64,000 nucleotides of DNA from Pseudeuparius sepicola (GCA_963920635.1 OY987299.1:68926692-68990691); one strand, 5' to 3'; shown: positions 43,151-54,440, counted from the first letter of the stretch. The notes: generated from the letters alone by a model not told the origin. Translations and numbers: made by a program.

Positions 43151-46100
43151 GCGTTAACGAAATGTTAACCAAAACCTAGGTACTACTTTCAATTTCATTA
43201 GACGTATTTTCTTAACAAATTTAAAAGCTAATAGGTTGTCTTTTGATCCCAAATCTATTACTACCTATAGTACCTTTGTGCCTATAGAACTAAGATAGCA
43301 TTTGTTCAATTACTCGTATATGTTTCATGATGTTTCATTTATTTGACTTACGAATTAGACGAATTTTCTCATCAAAATTAAAAGCCAATAGGTAGTTTTT
43401 GATTTACAAACTTGTAAATGAGGCCACTTTTTTCTTGACCTGAATATTTCTCTGCTTTCGATACGTATTATAGGCTTACTATTCACGTAAGTAAAGTCAA
43501 CAGTGCGTTTTGTATTTTAGTTAGGGAACTCAATGTTATTCATTTTTATCCGTGTAAAATATCAAGGAATACCCCCAAAAGCTAGCAAAATGGGCAAACA
43601 GCCGATAAAAATTCCGTTGAATATCTTATTACTACTACCTATGGTGTATTTTTTATTAATCAGAAGTGTATCATATGAGTGAAAATATTGTTTTGGTGAA
43701 ATTTTTATTAAATCGGTTTAAAATGAGCGATTTCTATGTTTTGAGGTTGTAACTCCTTGTAGGTAATATGCAAACATGATTCAAAAGGAAGCCAACTGAC
43801 CATTATTAAACTACAACTTTTTGTCTAAAAAAAAATTTTAAAGAGTTTACGCTTGTAAGGTAATAAGCTGTTACAATTAACTGTTGATAAACTAAACATA
43901 TCTTAATCGCATTTACTAAACAATTTAAGGCAATATTTTTGGATCCTCTAACTTACGACGCAATAATAAGGCTTCACATAATATCTAGAAAATTGTGAAT
44001 TGCCACTCGCAATATTTTTGATTCTAGATAATCGAGAAAATTGACATTATTAAACCTAATTATTAAATTGAGTTGAAAGTCAACGCACAAAGATTTTTGT
44101 ATGATATTTACTCTCAGGGTCGTTGTCTCAGAATTCTATAAGAGATTCTTAAGATTTTTTTCCTATTATCCCAATTAGTAACTTATTGAAACTGAATTTA
44201 CACAAAACCAATTTTCAGAGGACAAAAATCCCTTGAAAATATGATTTTTTTAATTTTATAACTTTCAGTATTTTTTATTTTGGTTATATAGTTACCACCT
44301 AGCTTGACCCAGTGAAACTGAATTTTACACAAGAACAATTTTCAGAGTATAAAAATCCGTTGAAAATATGATTTTTTTAAATTTTATAACGTTCAGTATT
44401 TTTTATTTTGGTTATGTAGTAGCTTGACCCAGATGGAATTTTTCTTTTCATCAGATTCTGTTCTAACAAGAAGCGTTTATGATGTTGTCTCGGTCTATTG
44501 AACAACTATTCTAAAATAACCCAACCTGTATAAAACATAAAATGGGACAGCCACATCACTACTTTTTTTTGCCTTGTATATTTCCAAACTGGCTGTTAGA
44601 TGTGTTTCTCACCTTAAAAAATTAAAGCCAATATTTTTTTTTTGACCCTCAAACTTGCAACACAATTAGGTTTCACATCTCTGGCATATTTCTCATTTAT
44701 TTTATATATACGTAGGTATAAGTTTCATTGTTTAGTAAAACCAACTCGGCACTTTTCACGTCCTATGCGTCGCACAAAATCACTTGTTTCAGTAGATTCT
44801 CGGTCGTGGCCACAGATAAAGACTCCATCGAGGCGTTGTAATAAATATATGAAAAGTCTGAGTTTCGTTTCGTGTTTCTTTGGAAAGATGGAAGTGTATC
44901 AGTACCTACTTCAGTATAATAGATACGCGTAGTTCAGTGAAATTTTGGATTAAGGCAGTACCTATCTATGGAATTTGAACGGTTACTGGTTGTTTTTCCC
45001 GTGAAAATGACTGTGCCGTTAGAAAAATGATGTTTGGTTATATCTGATAGCTCGGGGATGTTTATTTTACTGTCTGGGGCATTAGATGTAACCTGATTTC
45101 TTTTTATACATCATCAAGAATCTTTCGGTGAGTTGTATTTTGTTTTCTTATCTCTAGGGTATTTTTTTTATGTACTTGCGTCGCATTTTGAAACCTATAT
45201 CGTAAAACCGGTGGTGGCACCCTGCGTTTAAAAACTATACTTCGAAAAAACATCTTGTCTGATCCAATTTTGTTATCATTTTCGTAAATGGGGTAAACAA
45301 ATTAAACGTTAGCAATTATATTTGTATCAAAAATCCTTGCAAAACTGACAACGGGTTCTGCAACCAGTACCTATGATAATTGCATTACTTTTTCCTAGCT
45401 AAAAATATTTCCTTGCATCTTCACCCCAATAAATTCAGTTTCGGCCATAATTTATATCAAAATAATATATTTAGGTATATATAATTTTTACTTATTTCCG
45501 ACTCGCTATTTAGTGGTGGTTTATAAGGTTCAAAGTTTTTAATTATTATTTTCACTGAATATTGGGACCAGGTTTTGTTTTTAAATGATAACTGGTAAAC
45601 TAAATCGCCAGAAATTAATATATTTTTCTGATCAACATGTTTGAGCTCATATATCTATTCTTTATTAAATACTTTGCGTGCCGCATGTTTGTATGATATG
45701 ATATTTTCTAGTCCAGAGGATACCGCCACCTCGAGCGATCACGCGGGCTATACGAAAATTTAGTCTATACTTTTCACATACATCAAACTTTATTTATTCA
45801 TCTAAGCCCCGTCATGGATTTTTTACACCTTATTAAGCAGAACGCATTTTTTTTGATAGGACACGCTAACGGTGTCATCGACGGCTATATTATGACATCG
45901 GCGTATTTTCTAATAATGGTTGATTTTTTGGCACCCCGGTTTTTACTTTAATAGAACCTCTAGCAACAATTTTCAGTTTAGCTTTCCACATTATCAAAAA
46001 AAAAACATGATTTATACTATATTTAGAAGGGTGTTTAAAATATGTTCGATATTTTATTCATTAAAAAATGTTCTATTTCCAGGGTAAAATTGGTTGAACT

Positions 46101-46354
46101 TCTTAGGGACGTATGTTGAATTTTCACGCCTGGTTTTAATGCGACAAATTATCATTCGCATTTTAAACGAATTTCATAGCGTAAATAGCTTTGGACTTAC
46201 AATCGCAGTATTTCTTTTTATTCCTAGAAATCAAGAAAATGTCGGGGTTAAACAGTTGACCGACAAGTTTTTTTTTACTTTGAACGTGTATCCATGTTGA
46301 TTACGCCTGGTTTGAAATTTTCATCCGTACTGTACCGGGGATTTTAGATTCTAT

Positions 46355-46500
46355 GCCATGGAAGTATGATTTACAGGGTTTTTTAGATTCTACATCAACT
46401 GGGTCACACGTGTCCCTAAGGACAAAGGTCAAACCTCGAGCAGTAGCCACTTTGCATGTTTTGTTTTTGTCGAGCGATCACGTGGGATGGGCATTTTTTA
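46355..46500. repeat. Conserved CACGTG/TGACC block, copy B (right arm, inverted)
   Basis: Reverse complement of 36512-36650. Confidence 0.75.
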
Positions 46501-46884
46501 AACATTTTTATGAGTGTAGTTTCAATCGTCATCGAGCGATTACAAGAGCTAAAAATCCAAATTTGTGGGATAGGTAATGAATAAAATAACAACTTAGATA
46601 CGAGATTAAATATTTTAATATACAAAAATGCCACGAACATTTTATCGGTTTTGTTTTGTATACTTTTTCATCAGGTGACGGGTACCTATAGACTCCTGTC
46701 GATAGTATCATAAATTTTCACGCCTAGCAGAATGCATTTTTGACCGGACACGCTAGCGGTGCCATCGACGGGTATGCTGTGACGTCGACGTATTTTCTAA
46801 TAATACAAGAAGGATTTACTGTCTTATTTGTACCTAATTGATTTTTTGACACCTGGATTTTACTTTAGCAGATTCTACTGTAGG

Positions 46885-47015
46885 TATGGTTTACAGGTTT
46901 TTTTTTTTAGATTCTACTTCAACCGGGTCACACGTGTCCCTAAGGACAAAGGTCAAGCCTTTTGCCGTAGCCACTTTGCACGGTTTTTTGTCGAGCGATC
47001 GCGGTGGGCATTTTT
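46885..47015. repeat. Conserved CACGTG/TGACC block, copy A (right arm, inverted)
   Basis: Reverse complement of 35995-36125, differing only at a few bases. Confidence 0.75.
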
Positions 47016-48367
47016 TAAACATTTATATGTGTAGTTTCCTCGGCGTTCTTGTCCTTATTGGTATTGGTTTTGTGAGCGATGTCCTCTGTTGTTCGATTTT
47101 TTCAGGGCAAAGTAGGTTGAACTTTTTGGGAGATGTGTTTGCGTTTGATTTTATACCTTAAGGTAACAGAGTGTAGTTTCAACCATGGATGCATATTTTT
47201 ATCAGTGTAGTTTCAATGTTGTTTAAGCAACAATTTTTCAGTCTATAGTTTACATCTTATATTATCAAAAAATTCGTGATTTATTGATATTAAACTATTT
47301 TCGAAATCTGTTTAGAATATTTTCAATACATTAGTAGTTAAAAATATACGATTTTTCAGGGCCAAGTAGGCTGAACTTTTAATATAATTCCCTATTCCTG
47401 GCATATATCCCTTCGATAATATTCCTGCTGGGTAAAAACAAAATCATGATTTTGTTTGTGATGGCCATTTTCTCAGGTTTTTTGGAGATATTTGTGTGTT
47501 TCGACTGAAAATGAGCCCATTGTACTGGAAGCTGCGCCAGCAGATCTCGAGCGTCGGCGGTTCAAGCCGTTCCGGATACACATGCTTTGATACTACTTTT
47601 GTATTTTATTGCATAATGGTTTTTTTTTACTTATCATCAGATTCCAAATTCTACAACAAAATAGGTTGAACTTTTCAGACGTATGTATTTTGCCTTAAGG
47701 CAACAACAAACACCTGGTTAATATACAGAAATTTCTCAGATTTTTTTATAGCCGTTTTTTATAGGCACTGAACGTTAAATAAACTGCGTTGCCTGCTTTA
47801 TTTTTTATTAGTAATCTATTAACGGCTGTAGTAGCATGGACATTCTTTTCTAAACAATAGAATGTTTGGCACCTAGTTTTTATTTTCAAAAATGGATAGT
47901 CTAGTATTTTATACCATCAAAATTTCACAATGTGTTTTTGAAGGGTGTTTAAAATATTTTGGATACTTTAGTCGTTAAAAATGTTTTCCAGGGCAAAGTA
48001 GGTTGAATTTTTTTTTGGGATGTGGGTATGTTGATTTTTTCGAAACTAAATTCAATCAGGACAGCTGCACGCTGCAAAGTAAAATGGTTTCAAGCGAATA
48101 ATAACGTTTGCTCCGACATATTTTATTTGTATAAAATGATGCATTTTTCGCCCTGTAGATTTGCAATGTTAGTATCTAGAAATTATTTGGTAGGTTACTG
48201 GAACGTATATAGGTCAGTGTATCAAAACATGCGAAGACTGAATGCAGACTATACCACTTAGAATGTGCCGCCGATTTTTCGATTATTCCTGGTAAAATAA
48301 AAAAGAAAGTGAGTGAAGTCAGCAGAATCCCGTCGGCCGCGGTGAGTCGACAGTAGGTCAAAGGGGG

Positions 48368-48764
48368 TGTGACGTCATGGCTTGCATAAACTTCAATTTG
48401 CTAAGGCGCGAGATTTGGGAATCCACGTTCAGGGTGGCCGTCGGTGAGAGTCTCCCTTCATGTCGAGACATGTCCGCGGTCTGCTTCCGGTCGGCTTGAA
48501 GGTTGCGGCTGGACATCGGGCGAACCGTCGCCGCGGGGGGACGGTTTGACAATGACCTCGCGCTGGGGTCATACCCCTCGGGCATCTTCGGCACCCCTCG
48601 GACAAGCGCAGGGTTCAGACCCTAGTCGGCGCGTTCTGATTGGTCGGGGTCTTGGCAGGGGGCGTGGCGTGGGAGTGGAGGGGGTAAGTTTGGTCAAAAA
48701 AGTGCAGGATTTTGCCCCCATAAGAAATACATGGGGAAAGTGGGCCAGAAACCCCACAGCCTAT
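48368..48764. repeat. CpG-rich terminus of right palindrome arm
   Basis: Inverted copy of 34364-34760 with at most a few changes (for example GCGGGGGGAC here against GTCCGCCCGC on the left). Confidence 0.6.
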
Positions 48765-49446
48765 CTACTAAGTTAAAATTGCGATGTTATTGAACCTGAT
48801 TGGGGATGAGGGCTTGAGGATCTATAATACCTTTGAGTATGATAATTTGGAAGATGCTAAAAAGTTCGAGGTAATTTTCAAAAAATTTTCATCATTTTGT
48901 TCACCGGTTAAAAATAGTGTTCTATTACATTTCAAATTTTTAAGCAGGAATCAATCCTCTTCAGAAACGTTTGACGAATTTTTGACAGATCTTAAAACTT
49001 TAATTTTACCTTGTGAATTTAAAGATAATGATATACTTTTGAGAGATAGGATCATATTAGGTATTTATGATAGGAAAGTACAAGCTTTTTTGTTACAAAA
49101 ACCTAATCTCTCTTTGATAGAATCCATTGATATTTGTAGAAATTTAGAAATTAGCCAAAGAACACAAAAAATTATAAATGATAATTTGCATAGTATATGT
49201 ACTATTTCTAATAAAAATTTTCATAAAAAAGGCAACAGTTTTAAATCAAATGTATCTTCCACTGTTAAGTCTTCCTATTTTCCACAATCGAATATTAATA
49301 ATTTTAGGCCAAATGTATCTCGTCATTTACCTCAATCAAACATTAGTTGTCTCAATTGTGGAAAATTACATTTAATGAACAAGAAAATCAAGTTCTTGTT
49401 ATCAATGATAACAATCAAAATGAACGTAAACAGATATGTTCAGTAA
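48765..49446 (+). pseudogene. Gypsy gag, continuation after the palindrome
   Basis: The 220-codon frame (ATG 48784) is a K02A2.6-type Gag: AMLLNLIGDEGLRIYNTFEY, FEVIFKKFSSFC, FLSRNQSSSETFDEFLTDLK, LRDRIILGIYDRKVQ, then a basic spacer and the first half of a CCHC knuckle (CLNCGKLH) at about residue 195, after which the frame shifts. A stop lies in frame just upstream (48770). Continues the fragment at 34305-34363. Confidence 0.8.
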
Positions 49447-49890
49447 ATGTATATAAAAATGATGAGGAATATAATAATATTAGTGGTATTGTCTGGACAG
49501 TTGTAAGACAAAATATACATGCAGTAACATGGCAAATTAAATTAAAAGTAGACACAGGTAGTGATGTTAATATATGAAATCAGACTGATTTTAATAAATT
49601 GTCTTACAAAGGCACTCCAAAAAATAGTTTAGCAATGTTAATATCGTATTCTGGTCACAATATTCCAACAATAGGATTTTTAGATTTATATTGCGTATAT
49701 AGAGGTGTTGACAATAATTTACCATTTTTTATATTGGAAAATGATCACTCACAATCTATTTTGAGTCTTAATGGTGCAATTAAATTGGGTGTAATTAAAC
49801 CAAATCAAATTCATGATGTTGAATTATGTAACGGATTTTTTTGTAACTTCCAAGAAACCCGTTACAACGTTTTTATTTGATTCCAGACAG
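49447..49890 (+). pseudogene. Gypsy protease region
   Basis: The frame ending at 49577 carries KVDTGSDVN, the aspartic-protease active site, followed by a stop. The downstream frame 49599-49880 (GTPKNSLAMLISYSGHNIPTIG...) is the rest of the retropepsin and linker. Homology stops at about 49890. Confidence 0.75.
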
Positions 49891-51840
49891 GCATAAACTA
49901 AGAAGGCACACCTATTATAGGATGGTACAGCTTACATTCTCTTGTTAAATTATTGATATTTCGAATTATAAACAAATTAATTTCGCGACCGTGCCGCCAG
50001 CGACCTCTTGTAGTGGGTAGCGCAACCCGCAGAACATGTCGACTAGTTTTCGATATTTGGTAGAACAGGCAGTGGAATTTATTATGTAAATATTTGCGAA
50101 CAGATTGAATAGAAGTAAGTATGTTAAATTGCTTTAATTATATAGCATTTGTTTTGTTAATATTTACTGTACAAGTAAAGAAAATCGTTTGAAATAAACC
50201 GTCAATTGACTCCAGCAGCTCGATTCCTATTGGCTGCACTTTTTTATGTACCACGGTTGTATAGAATGAATCGAACGACGCAGCGTCTCTCGTCCCCTTT
50301 CATTTTTGACTCTCGAATTAATCGGTACTCTCTAGTGGCAATCGCCTTTTCTGAATATTTTCTCGTTTGGTTTTTTTAGCATTTTGCTCTAAATTGATCG
50401 CGAATTTGATCGGTAGTACGGGTTAATTGGTTTTGGTGAAGTATTTTCATTGTAGTGCCTGGTTGGGGTGATTAAATCTTTTTCTTTTCTTTCACGGCGG
50501 AGTGAACACCGCCATTGCAAAACTGACGTCGCCATAAGCTGACTAGGAGCTTGGAACGGAGTTCTGTTGGGCAGGAATCGATCAAGGACTACTAGAGGAG
50601 GAAAATCGCCTAGGTGAGTGTGGTTTTTTTATTATATCGTTCATATTTTCGGAAATTGTTTTTTTATTCAGTACCACCTCACCTGCGGCCATTTTCTCTC
50701 GAGGTTGCTGTTTTTTTGTATAACTTGTCAGTTATAACCTTTTTTGGTACCTCTAAAAAAGAACAGCTACCTAAGACTTTCGTTCTCCTGACCAGTAGAT
50801 TTCCTTTTTAATATTATACTTGTTTAAAAACATCATTTTCACCCCTGGCAAAATACTACCCGATCGAATTTCGTCGATAATTTCGCAATAAATTCATAAA
50901 TACTAGAGAGTCCACTTAACGAAATATTAATATTCAGATATAATTTTTATTAATAATTTCCAAGTTCAATAAATAATTTCGAATCAAATTCCCTATATAG
51001 TTTAACTATCATAAAGTTAAACGACTAGCAATTTATTGCAGGTTCTAAATTCAGCTGAATTTGATTTTATATTTTTTTAATAATTAAGTCTTAAAATAAG
51101 TAGTTCTGTTTTAAGTTGAATTTTATATACCTTCTTAATAAATCGCTGTGTATCTTACACATTTAAATTAATATTAGCATTCTTGGACTAACTTCTGCTC
51201 TTGTTGTGTTTGTTACCTATGTACATCATCGACACGGAGACGTGATACTGTGACAGTGAAGAACACCCACCTTCGACTAGTACGCTGCTGAGCTAGGCAC
51301 CGAAGCGGTACGGCAACATCTGCACAACACCTGAGATTGGCTCTGCTCTAGCTAGTCAACACATGCGCCTAATGCAAGCCACCCGTTAAGGCCAGTTCGT
51401 AGCAGGAAAGTCGTCACAGTCAGAAAAAGGGAAGGGTCGTCGCATCGAACACAAGATATTCTTCGATCAAGTGTCACAGTCGCAAGTATAAACTTTCACT
51501 CAAACCTCAAGTGCTAGTAGTTCCAAGAGACTCTCAAAAACAAAGGACGTTCGAAATTTTATAACGAATTCACTAAGTTTTAAATTTTTTTGTTTGTTAT
51601 CAAAATCTAACGACTAATTTAAATTTTGAATTGTCATAACTATTCACAGTTATTTTCCATTAAATATTGTATGATTATTTAGGTGTTTGATTTAAGAGGG
51701 GAGAATAGTTTGTTGGGGCAACGAATTCAGGTCACAAAGGAATCCGAACCCACTTAAAAATTCCAACTAATTTTTTTAACCTTTCCGGTTATAATTATTA
51801 GAAAACGAAAAATTAACCCAAATTTTAATGCAATATAAAC
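49891..51840. mobile_element. Unidentified insert of about 1.9 kb between Gypsy protease and RT
   Basis: Interrupts Gypsy pol. It has a GC-richer patch at 50210-50620 with a good splice donor (CCTAGGTGAGTG at about 50611), a second GC-rich patch at 51220-51500, and AAGAGGGGAGAATAGTT at 51692-51708, which looks like a polypurine tract before TGTTGGGGCAACG. It might be a piece of another LTR element. No protein recognised and no matching ends found. Confidence 0.4.
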
Positions 51841-51846
51841 ACATGT

Positions 51847-52709
51847 TTGAAGGTTGCTACTCCAAAAATAAGTTCAGCCCGTAAAATTCCATATTCAATT
51901 AAAGATAAATTAAAACAAAAACTAGATGAAATGGAATCTCAAGGAATAATCAAAAAAATTATAAAACCTACAGAATGGGTGCATCCTATAGTAATTATTA
52001 ACAAATCGAATGGTGATATTAGAGTTTGTATGGATCCTAGACCTTTAAATAAATATATTATGCGAGAATATTATCAAATTCCCGATTTTAATAATCTATT
52101 CTCTAAATTAAATAACTCAAAATTTTATTCAATTTTGGATTGTTCTTCAGCTTTTTCTCAAATTCCTCTGGATAAGAACAGTTCAGATCTTTGCACAATA
52201 GCCACGCCTTTTGGTAGGTATAAATATTTAATAATGCCTTTTGGTATTTCTAATGCACCAGAAGTTTTTCAAAGAATTATTTCATCCATTTTAGAAAATA
52301 TGACTGGCGTAATAGTATATTTTGATGATATACTAGTTTTTGGAAAAAATTAGAGTGATCACAATACCAATTTAGAAAAAGTGCTAAAAAGGTTATCCGA
52401 TGAAGGTATAACAATAAATAAGGAAAAATCTAAATTTGGATTACAAGAGGTAAAATTTTTGGGGCATATTATAAATGCTAAGGGCATAAAAGCTGATGAA
52501 AATAAAATAAAGGCTATAACATTAATGGATAACCCAAAAAATAAAAGAGTTACAGAGATTTTTGGGTATGATTAATTATTTAGCAAAATTTATTTCAAAC
52601 CTTTCACAATTAACATATACCTTGAGAAAGTTACTGAGTAATAAAAATGAGTGGATTTGGGATTTTGAACAAGAAAGTTGTTTTGTATATTTAAAAGAAC
52701 TTGTAACTA
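51847..52709 (+). pseudogene. Gypsy reverse transcriptase, cut off at the next element
   Basis: Starts in K-V-A-T-P-K-I-S-S-A-R-K-I-P and covers the RT palm and thumb: GIIKKIIKPTEWVHPIVI, DIRVCMDPRPLNKYI, SILDCSSAFSQIPLD, MPFGISNAPEVFQRI, VYFDDILVFGKN (catalytic DD), then a stop, KSKFGLQEVKFLGHII and, after a frameshift, INYLAKFISNLSQ and WDFEQESCFVYLKELV. Homology ends at about 52708, where the next large element starts; RNase H and integrase of this copy are not seen in the window. Confidence 0.88.
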
Positions 52710-52751
52710 CGTAGTAATACAAATAGAGTTCTAACCCACGACCTTGAAAAA

Positions 52752-52965
52752 AGCGTGCAAAGTGGCTACGTCATGCCCGAGGTCACGTGACGTCACCGGA
52801 TGACCCCAGTTGACCCCTAGATCCTGATAGATTAACCTTTGACCTTTGGGCCACGTGTGACCCCCAGTTGACCCCCCCCCCACTCCAACGGCGGGTGTCA
52901 GCCCCCACTCCAACGACGGGGCAACCCCCACTCCAACGGCTTGGTGGGGTGAGGTCTATATATTC
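52752..52965 (+). promoter_or_regulatory. Promoter with CRE/E-box, TGACC half-sites, CCCCCACTCCAACGGC repeats and TATA box
   Basis: In order: GCGTGCAAAGTGGCTACG (shared with the palindrome arms), CACGTGACGTCA at 52784-52795 (E-box overlapping a perfect CRE), five TGACC half-sites including TGACCCCAGTTGACCCC (DR4-like), a second CACGTG, three CCCCCACTCCAACGGC-type direct repeats at 52868-52945, and CTATATATT at 52956-52964. The start of transcription should lie near 52985. It precedes the ORF at 53034. Confidence 0.65.
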
Positions 52966-53033
52966 GTGCGCAAGAGCAGTTTTCCCGTTATATACACTTA
53001 CAATTTCCTACAGTCTGATTTGCCGAGTTCAAA

Positions 53034-53342
53034 ATGCAGTCGTTCCTGAATCACCTGAACAAGAATTTGATCTTCAAGAAATTCGAAAGCGTTCAAAATA
53101 TGGAGGTGGGTGAAAATTTTCAAATCACGAGCGTGGACAAAGTCAACACGCAATACGGAGAGAAGGTCTACGTCGAGTTCGAAGAATTTAAGACGGTGCT
53201 GCCGCAACGATACACGGCCGAGTTTACGCCCCAACGGATCGAAGAAATTAATAGGGATATCGGTAACGGAAGGAGGTATTACATGAAGAGTCTTGGACCC
53301 GTCGGCCGATCTACAAATATCGAATTTATTGTAGAACCATGA
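53034..53342 (+). CDS. 102-aa uncharacterised protein, possibly single-strand-DNA-binding-like
   Basis: Intact ORF with ATG at 53034, about 70 bases after a TATA box, and unlike its neighbours in being GC-richer and undamaged. Residues 1-20 are basic/amphipathic; about 28-50 carry FQITSVDKVNTQYGEKVYVE, then a hydrophobic VLPQRYTAEF strand, and the end reads MKSLGPVGRSTNIEFIVEP. I expect a small beta-barrel with the T-x-[FY]-G-x-x-V/I pattern found in short proteins from insect repeats, which suggested an OB-like nucleic-acid-binding fold to me; this is inference from memory of the pattern and was not checked. No catalytic motif. Its stop overlaps the start of the next small ORF. An AATAAA is at 53467. 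Confidence 0.75.
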   Translation: MQSFLNHLNKNLIFKKFESVQNMEVGENFQITSVDKVNTQYGEKVYVEFEEFKTVLPQRYTAEFTPQRIEEINRDIGNGRRYYMKSLGPVGRSTNIEFIVEP

Positions 53343-53461
53343 CGAAGCTGGAGTACAGAAGAAAACTGCAACAATATTTGAAGAATTTAGAAGCATTGAA
53401 ATATGAACTTATGTTATATGAAATTAAAATGAAGATAAAACATATTGACTTACACAATTAA
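53339..53461 (+). CDS. 40-aa coiled-coil-like small ORF, ATGA overlap
   Basis: Starts at the ATG of an ATGA that also holds the stop of the preceding ORF (53339-53342) and ends TAA at 53461, just before the AATAAA at 53467-53472. Sequence is charged and helical (LEYRRKLQQYLKNLEALKYE), with leucines in heptad-like spacing. Such an overlap in one transcript would suit termination-reinitiation as in some viral bicistronic mRNAs. It could also be chance. Confidence 0.5.
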   Translation: MTKLEYRRKLQQYLKNLEALKYELMLYEIKMKIKHIDLHN

Positions 53462-53466
53462 TTTTT

Positions 53467-53472
53467 AATAAA
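53467..53472 (+). terminator. Poly(A) signal AATAAA
   Basis: Follows the two small ORFs by 5 bases, with a T/GT-rich stretch (TTTTGTTGTGTTTTTTT) about 15 bases on; fits a 3' end for a transcript starting near 52985. Confidence 0.6.
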
Positions 53473-54304
53473 CGTTTAAAAATCTTTTGTTGTGTTTTTT
53501 TATAAGAATCTTTGTGTTGAAGGGAAAACACCTGAAGCATCATATTATAATAAAACTCTCACTCTAAGCAATAATATCACTCTATTCCACTGTTATGTGT
53601 ATACAGGGTGATTCTTAACTTATACACATAAATTTGGAAAATTGTAGGTTATGTCAAGTAATGGCTAATAATGAAAAAAAAAGTCTAATAAAATTGTTAT
53701 CGATAAGGTCTGCGTTTGTGATCTTATGAACCATAATTTTTAATTTATTTGTGCAAATAAACCCCGAATTGTTCAAGTACACAAAAATATAACTCAGCTG
53801 TTGCGTCGCATCGGGTTACTCGCTGCGAACGCGTGACCGCATAGTAAATATATAGTAAGAGAAAACACGTGGAATAGTTCACGACAGACGCCTGCTTTGT
53901 TTGGTCGAGCACTCAGCGATTTTGCTGAAACCGCATATAGAACAATAGGCTACAAATTTCACCCAATTATCTTCTAAATAAAAAAATCTGAAAAAATTGC
54001 AGATAGAATAATAAACGGAAAATTTGGGAAAATCAGCATGTAACGCAAACGATTTAGGCCGGAATCTTCAACTAGACACGTGGAAATCCGAGGTAGACTC
54101 CTTGGTATCAGGAAATGTGATACATTATGGTAAATAAGAAACCACGTGGAACCGTATATGATGCGATGTACAACGTAAACAATTAGTACGTCAGGGGCTC
54201 GGATTTTCTGCTGATGCAGGTATATCGTGATTTCCAAATATATCTTCTGATCGGCTGATCGGAAAAAATCCTCATATAGCGCAATCGATTTTGGGGCCAC
54301 CCCT

Positions 54305-54440
54305 TGGGGGGGGTGGACTTAGTCTACCCCGGGGTGGGTGGGGGGTGGCGGGTGGGCAACTATGTGCCAGGAGGAACGGAGGCCGAAGGCCTCCGTCCGA
54401 CTGGCATGTAGTTGCCCGAACAAAATCCACCCTTCCCCCT
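54305..54440. other. GC-rich nested hairpin with G-quadruplex motif
   Basis: 54354-54417 forms a long stem: GGGCAACTATGTGCCAG pairs with CTGGCATGTAGTTGCCC, and inside it ACGGAGGCC-GAA-GGCCTCCGT. Further out GGGGGGGTGGACTT (54307) can pair with AAATCCACCCTTCCCCC (54422), giving a T- or Y-shaped structure. The G-run between (GGGGTGGGTGGGGGGTGG, then CGGGTGGG, 54331-54356) is a G-quadruplex candidate. Such shapes resemble terminal hairpins and origins of small DNA viruses, but function is unproven. Confidence 0.6.

Larger units (their letters stand above)
34364..48764. repeat. Giant near-perfect palindrome, 14.4 kb (arms about 6.9 kb)
   Basis: Left arm 34364 to about 41278, spacer, right arm about 41415-48764. 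Mirrored coordinates sum to 83128 at the outer ends, 83007 through most of the arm and 82689 near the centre, so only a few indels separate the arms. Stretches compared by eye are identical or differ at isolated bases. Both outer ends read ATAGGCTGTGGGGTTTCTGG. No target-site duplication is visible; flanks are GATAATGTGTG and CTACTAAGTT, both Gypsy gag. No convincing protein in the arms. All frames reported in both arms as mirror pairs are consequences of the palindrome. I read it as a mobile element or a fold-back derivative of the gene-bearing element to the right. Confidence 0.95.

Noticed and set aside
34364..48764. Palindrome as a Maverick/Polinton
   Set aside because: No protein-primed polymerase, retroviral-type integrase, protease or capsid genes, and no 6-bp target duplication at the ends.
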